From Funneliformis mosseae (Eukaryota; Glomeromycota; Glomeromycetes; Glomerales; Glomeraceae), in NCBI GenBank assembly GCA_910592005.1, contig CAJVPP010003466.1:1-11565 (forward strand): a DNA stretch of 11,565 nucleotides. Reading direction: 5' to 3'. The translations under genes and the position numbers were made by a program. This document shows, one piece after another, positions 7,707 through 11,565 of this stretch. Each line of letters begins with the position of its first letter. Position 1 is the first letter of the stretch. A model generated the notes under the pieces. That model was given only the letters and a program-made list of their open reading frames with translations, ran no database searches and was not told where the DNA came from.

Positions 7707-8334
7707 ATGAAATCTATTGTTAATATTTTAAATCAAAAGAATGATAAGATACAAAGATTACTATATGTAGCCTATATATTATAGTTAATAGTTATTAATA
7801 CATTAAAATCAATTAATAAATAAGTTAAATATTACAGAAAGTTAGTTAAATTATTTTAATCACTAAAACAGTTTGAATGACTTTCAAACTTTAAATGAAG
7901 ATCCTAATGATAAACCACTTGAAAATTTAACTACAATTATATTTAAAAATATCAATGAATTATTAACATGCTGAAATTCTAAATATGAGTCATAGAAACA
8001 GTTAATTGAACTAAAAGGGCTATTATTATTCATCTAAATGCAATTTTGCATCTTGAAGAAGACAAAAATGATAAACTTGATAAAGAACAATTGCAAAAAA
8101 TTATGCTTTATAAAAAAGAATAGATTCTTTTAGATAAATTGTGTAAGCTTTTTAAACCATTTGATAAAGTAACAACTAATTTTAGTGGAGTTGAATATGC
8201 GATGATTTTATCAATATTATCAGTTGTTCAAACATTAAAACTAATTTATAAAACAAAATTAGAGAAAAATTATGATATTAATTTTGATGATTTATATGAT
8301 GAAATTAATAATATTATTATTAATGATGATAATG
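7707..8334 (+). pseudogene. hAT-family transposase relic, middle part
   Basis: hAT transposases cut and paste DNA elements. From ATG 7707 the frame shows a decayed form of the RCxxH-LQLV block typical of hAT (now LYVAYIL, stop at 7782-7784, LIVINTLKSI), with stops at 7821, 7857 and 7878. A shift near 7885 leads to the family's RWNS-like block, here T-C-stop-NSKYES-stop-KQLIELK with stops at 7972-7974 and 7993-7995, both at expected Trp codons. A second shift near 8017 leads to HLNAILHLEED and, after a stop at 8121-8123 (Trp expected), DKLCKLFKPFDKVTTNFSG, a strong hAT signature. The BED finger and the first catalytic acids are not visible upstream, so the 5' half is missing. The frame ends at a splice donor. 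Confidence 0.82.
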
Positions 8335-8415
8335 GTAAGTTATTAAAATTAATAATATTTTATTTATTTTTATAATTTTTTCAGATACAATAAATTTACA
8401 TTTTTACTTTTGTAG
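8335..8415 (+). other. Probable spliceosomal intron inside the hAT relic
   Basis: The block opens with a consensus donor, GTAAGT at 8335-8340, and closes with a T-rich tract and TTTTGTAG ending at 8415. It is 81 bp long. Splicing joins the phase-1 base G8334 to AA at 8416-8417 to make a Glu codon and keeps the reading frame open into the next exon. Without splicing, the frame stops at 8373-8375. A second acceptor at 8384 (TTTTTTCAG) would put the downstream exon out of frame. The size, AT content and phase fit a fungal nuclear intron, which argues for a eukaryotic host. Confidence 0.65.
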
Positions 8416-9053
8416 AAAATATGAATGGAGATTTTTCTGATGAATTAGAAGAAGAAAATGAAACTTTAGGTTATATAGAATTGGATGAAACAAGCAATAA
8501 ACCAGTCATTATTAAGCCTTATAAATATAATTTATGTAAAAAAATAAAGAAAATTAATTATAATGAATTATTAAGAAAATCACAGAATATCTCTAAAGAT
8601 ATATTACAAAAATCTCAACCAGCTGCAAATTTTCATCTAATAATTAAAAGAGTATTAATAACAATCATTAAGTTTTTTGACCATTATTGATAAAAACTTA
8701 ATCATATGCTTTACTTTCAACAATTCTATCAAGATCTTATATACAAAAATCTTGACTTTTTTTTAGATGATGATTTAAAAATAAAAACTGAAGTTGAATT
8801 GCAACAGATGTATTAATATTTGAAATTTGAGTTAAATCAAAATGAAGAATCAGAAGTGCTATCAACTGCTAGAAACAATTAGCAGATGATTTAATTTTTA
8901 ATATACTCCATAAAAAATCAAAAAACGTAAAAAAAAGAGGTTGATAATTACCTTAATGAAAATATTATAGAAAAAGCAGATCCTTTCACTAATCCTTTTG
9001 AATGGTGGAATCAGAATAAACAAAGATTTCCTATACTAGCAGTATTAGCATGT
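8416..9053 (+). pseudogene. hAT-family transposase relic, C-terminal part with truncated dimerisation domain
   Basis: This continues the hAT frame after the intron: an acidic segment (DFSDELEEENETLGYIELDE), a Lys-rich segment, then FFDHY and a stop at 8688-8690 where the family usually has Trp. Broken pieces follow (DFFLDDDLKIKTEVELQQMY, then a stop). From 8940 the hAT dimerisation domain is clear: VDNYLNENIIEKADPF, then NPFEWWNQNKQRFPILAVLA, the usual D/NP-x-x-WW segment before the conserved PATS...ERxFS block. That block is absent: the chain stops right after LAC at 9054-9056 and the next 100 bp do not resemble it. The 3' end was therefore deleted or replaced at about 9053, and no terminal inverted repeat is seen. 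Confidence 0.85.
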
Positions 9054-11130
9054 TAATTATATTCTTAAAGCCATCATTTAATCAACTTTTTACCGTCCGT
9101 CCATGCTACATAACGTTAAAAGTATAAATAAAATAACAACTTATTAAATTTATATAACAATCGAAGAAATTGATGATACTCTGTATATACCTTGATTTAT
9201 TTCATGTTTGAATCGAATTATTTGACCTGCTTTAATCTTACAAAAAATAATTAATTGTGAGATCTCATGCGTACAACCTTGATTGCTAGTTTATTTTTTG
9301 ATACTAGTTTGCTTCTAGGTTTTCAGGCCTCAGAAAAAATTTGATAGACCCTTTCTTTTGTGAGAATTTAAAAATAATCTTGTTACGAGTCAGAAAAGAC
9401 ATTTATAATAATAGACACATTACAATTCAATCTCATTTTTACTTTAAATCATAATAACCTAAAAAGATAATTATACCTTCCAAAAAATTATATCAGATCA
9501 AAGCAGAAGTGAAAAAATAAAAAAAATCAAATACGTCTGAAGTGATCAACCCAAAGAAGAACCTAAATAATTAAAAAAAAATCTCCTTACGAAAATAGCT
9601 GCGGCCAGTGCGATTGAACCCAGAAAATCGTCTAAAAAAAAATAAGAAAAAAAAAGAAAATATAAAAAAATCAAAAAGTATTATAACAGCGCAGTATCAA
9701 AGATAATAATACGAAATCTAATTTAAAAAAATAAAAAAAAAATATATAAGGTAAAATAAAAAAATTTTGAAAATTGGACAAGTTTAGAAGCTATAATTTA
9801 TATCAATTTTTTCTGAAAGAAAATTTTTTAAAAAAATAATATTTTTAAACCTCAGCAGTTATCGTAAATACTTTTTCCACTATAATGAAACACATTTAAT
9901 TAAAATTATATCAACAATCTGGTTTTTAATTATGTAAAGATTTATATACCACTTGAACTCTTCAACGAACTTTTTTTTTATAAGTGCTTTTAATCTGATA
10001 CATATATTCAATTTTATCTTGATACTTAATTATATATTCTTGAAGATATGGCAACAAAATTTGGAAAATAGGTACATCTACGATAATAAATCGCTTTATA
10101 TTATATTAATAGTCAATGCAAAGCGTTAATTTAGCTTATCTTATTTTATTTTTTCATGAAAATATTCATTTTTTATATTTCATTTGATTAGACGTCAAGA
10201 CAAAGTAGTATTTAATATCCAATGACGTTGATAGGGAGTAAGGGTGGTATCTTTCATTTTTTTCTGTTTAATATTTCTTAATTACTTTTTTTGATTACTT
10301 ATATCGTAGCAATCTAATATTTTTATTTAGAACTGTTGCTTTTACTCATTAATCAAGGTACTGTATTAAAAAATATAGTATAATTTGCTAGCGAAGAAAT
10401 ATAATATATATTTGGATACTAGAGGAATATAATAAAAATAATAATAATAAAAAACTTCAAAATATTTCTTCAGTGTATAGGAAAATGTCATTGATGTAAT
10501 ATATATCACAAAAAAAGAAAAGAAAACCAAGATAGTCTATTTAAATTTTTGTCGAGATATAAAACAAGTGAGAGAGAAAGACTATAGTATTGAAAGACGA
10601 CTAATTATAATTTTAAAAATTTATAAGTCTTGTACCAAAATTTGATTGATCGTATAAAAAAAAGAACATAATAAAAATATAATAAATTTATAACTATTTC
10701 TTCTTCTTATTCTAATATAGGCTGATTATAAGTGAAATATAATATATTTTTTTCTTGCTTATATGACAAAATCATTTAAAACTAGTGTTCTTTAGATAAG
10801 TCAGTAAACTTTTTTTTTATATCAAATAAACCTTTTCTGAGTAAGATTTTGAACTACTATTAAGAATTATTAATTTTATTAAAGGTATTAAATAATTAGG
10901 ATAATTTTATCATCATTTTTTGAATAATATTCTGTATACCATTTTTAAGTATGGTAGTTCATAAGAAATATTATCATTTTAGTACAAATAATTCTTATTG
11001 TTGCATTTAATAATAAGATAATAACATAAAATTTCATATAGTTTATGTAATAAAATAATAAAATTTTTTTTTTTATAACAATAAATTTATATGGTTACTA
11101 AAATAAGTATTTCATAAAAATTATATAAAT
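9054..11130. other. AT-rich intergenic stretch without recognisable genes
   Basis: About 2 kb of very AT-rich sequence with frequent stops in all frames. It contains an A-rich block at about 9480-9850 with many A runs, a short palindrome TGAGATCTCA at about 9257-9266, an AATAAT-type microsatellite near 10431-10449 and a GC-richer island at 9597-9633, listed separately as a possible tRNA fragment. I see no conserved protein motif, no long direct repeats and no element ends. It is most simply read as old intergenic DNA with decayed repeats. Confidence 0.6.
9600..9633 (-). tRNA. Possible tRNA 3'-half fragment (not a functional gene)
   Basis: On the minus strand this short GC-rich island reads like the end of a tRNA: CTGGG, then TTCAAT, then CGCAC, then TGGCCGC and a final A. 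These would be a T stem and loop (the loop one base short and one stem pair wrong), followed by the 3' strand of the acceptor stem and the discriminator base. The sequence where the 5' half, D arm and anticodon should be (9634-9690) is only A-rich. It may be a decayed tRNA, a piece of a tRNA-derived SINE, or coincidence. Confidence 0.25.
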
Positions 11131-11137
11131 CAAAATA

Positions 11138-11365
11138 ATGAATAAGACTAAAAGCCAGCAAGATGTAGAAATAATGAAGGTATATTTGGAGGTGCAATTG
11201 TCAAGTTACCTTATAATGACATGACTATCTTGATATAAATATATTTGCTTGATCATATAGACTTCAAAAATCTGCAACAATATTATCAATTGTGTAATTA
11301 AAGTTATAAACATCAATGAAATTAATCTTTTTGATAAGGATTCTTGGAAAGTGATGGTATAGTAT
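11138..11365 (+). pseudogene. Faint coding trace, unassigned
   Basis: Short readable pieces follow one another in different frames. An ATG-led run of 29 codons starts at 11138. An overlapping frame gives NEGIFGGAIVKLPYNDMTIL (about 11176-11235). Then come YLLDHIDFKNLQQYYQLCN (about 11241-11299) and INEINLFDKDSWKVMV (about 11311-11358). The composition resembles protein more than the surrounding AT-rich DNA does, and stops separate the pieces. No family is recognised. It may be an eroded gene or transposon end, and chance cannot be excluded. Confidence 0.2.
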
Positions 11366-11438
11366 ATAATTAAAATTTCTTATATAAATTATGAATTATC
11401 AATTAATTTTTTTTCTTCATATTGTGTAGATTGCAAAA

Positions 11439-11455
11439 ATATATATATATATATA
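11439..11455. repeat. AT dinucleotide microsatellite
   Basis: A short run of ATATAT repeats (about eight units) lies just upstream of the terminal hairpin block. Such runs are common in AT-rich fungal DNA. Confidence 0.8.
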
Positions 11456-11501
11456 AATATGATAGGCCGCGTTAGGAAACAAGAATATATACCGTATTCC
11501 T

Positions 11502-11547
11502 CCGAAAATAAGCAACGTAATTTTGTTATAAAGTTGCTTATTTTCGG
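11502..11547. repeat. Perfect 15-bp inverted repeat (hairpin) at the window end
   Basis: CCGAAAATAAGCAAC at 11502-11516 is the exact reverse complement of 11533-11547, with a 16-nt AT-rich loop between them. The arms contain more G+C than the flanks and are followed by a T run (11555-11564). The hairpin could be the terminal inverted repeats of a tiny MITE, or the palindromic end of a larger DNA transposon or Helitron-like element that continues past the window. Confidence 0.8.
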
Positions 11548-11565
11548 GTAGTTAAATTTTTTTTA

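Noticed and set aside
9257..9266. TGAGATCTCA palindrome as an operator
   Set aside because: It is a single 10-bp palindrome without a nearby gene, expected by chance in a window of this length.

Overview
The window looks like a repeat-rich stretch of a eukaryotic, most likely fungal, genome. It is roughly three-quarters A+T. It holds a decayed Ty3/Gypsy retrotransposon, a decayed hAT transposase carrying a GT-AG intron, and no bacterial operon structure or Shine-Dalgarno-led genes. The base composition, the style of the Gypsy polyprotein and the Asn/Asp/Lys-rich low-complexity coding remind me of arbuscular mycorrhizal fungi (Glomeromycotina such as Rhizophagus or Gigaspora). That assignment is inference from pattern memory, not a search result.

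Layout: 1-223 is a flank with a GC-rich foldback (9-84). About 224-6475, plus strand, is one Ty3/Gypsy element in canonical order: gag with a CCHC knuckle, linker, aspartic protease, acidic spacer, reverse transcriptase, RNase H, a Cys/His-rich spacer and integrase. Many stops and about a dozen frameshifts break it. At the RT/RNase H junction it is split by an inserted block of about 720 bp (3330 to 4048-4053). The block has TG...CA ends and a 42-bp tandem repeat, and I read it as an antisense solo LTR. After the integrase comes an unrecognised coding-like segment (about 6518-6985), then an Asn/Asp-rich or Ile/Phe-rich low-complexity strip (6972-7151). An unassigned small ORF lies at 7326-7511. 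A 5'-truncated, broken hAT transposase occupies 7707-9053 with an intron at 8335-8415. The last 2.5 kb is AT-rich and essentially gene-free, apart from a possible tRNA 3' fragment (9600-9633), a faint coding trace (about 11138-11365) and a perfect 15-bp hairpin (11502-11547).

Nothing here appears to be an intact gene. The parts relate as layers of transposon history: a Gypsy copy, a later LTR element inside it, and an adjacent hAT relic. The strongest signals are the bias of the disabling changes toward C-to-T/G-to-A transitions (Trp, Gln and Arg codons turned into stops) in both elements, the loss of catalytic residues in protease and RT while RNase H and the integrase DD35E remain, and two coherent but unassigned protein modules flanking the integrase. 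I found no convincing new autonomous system.
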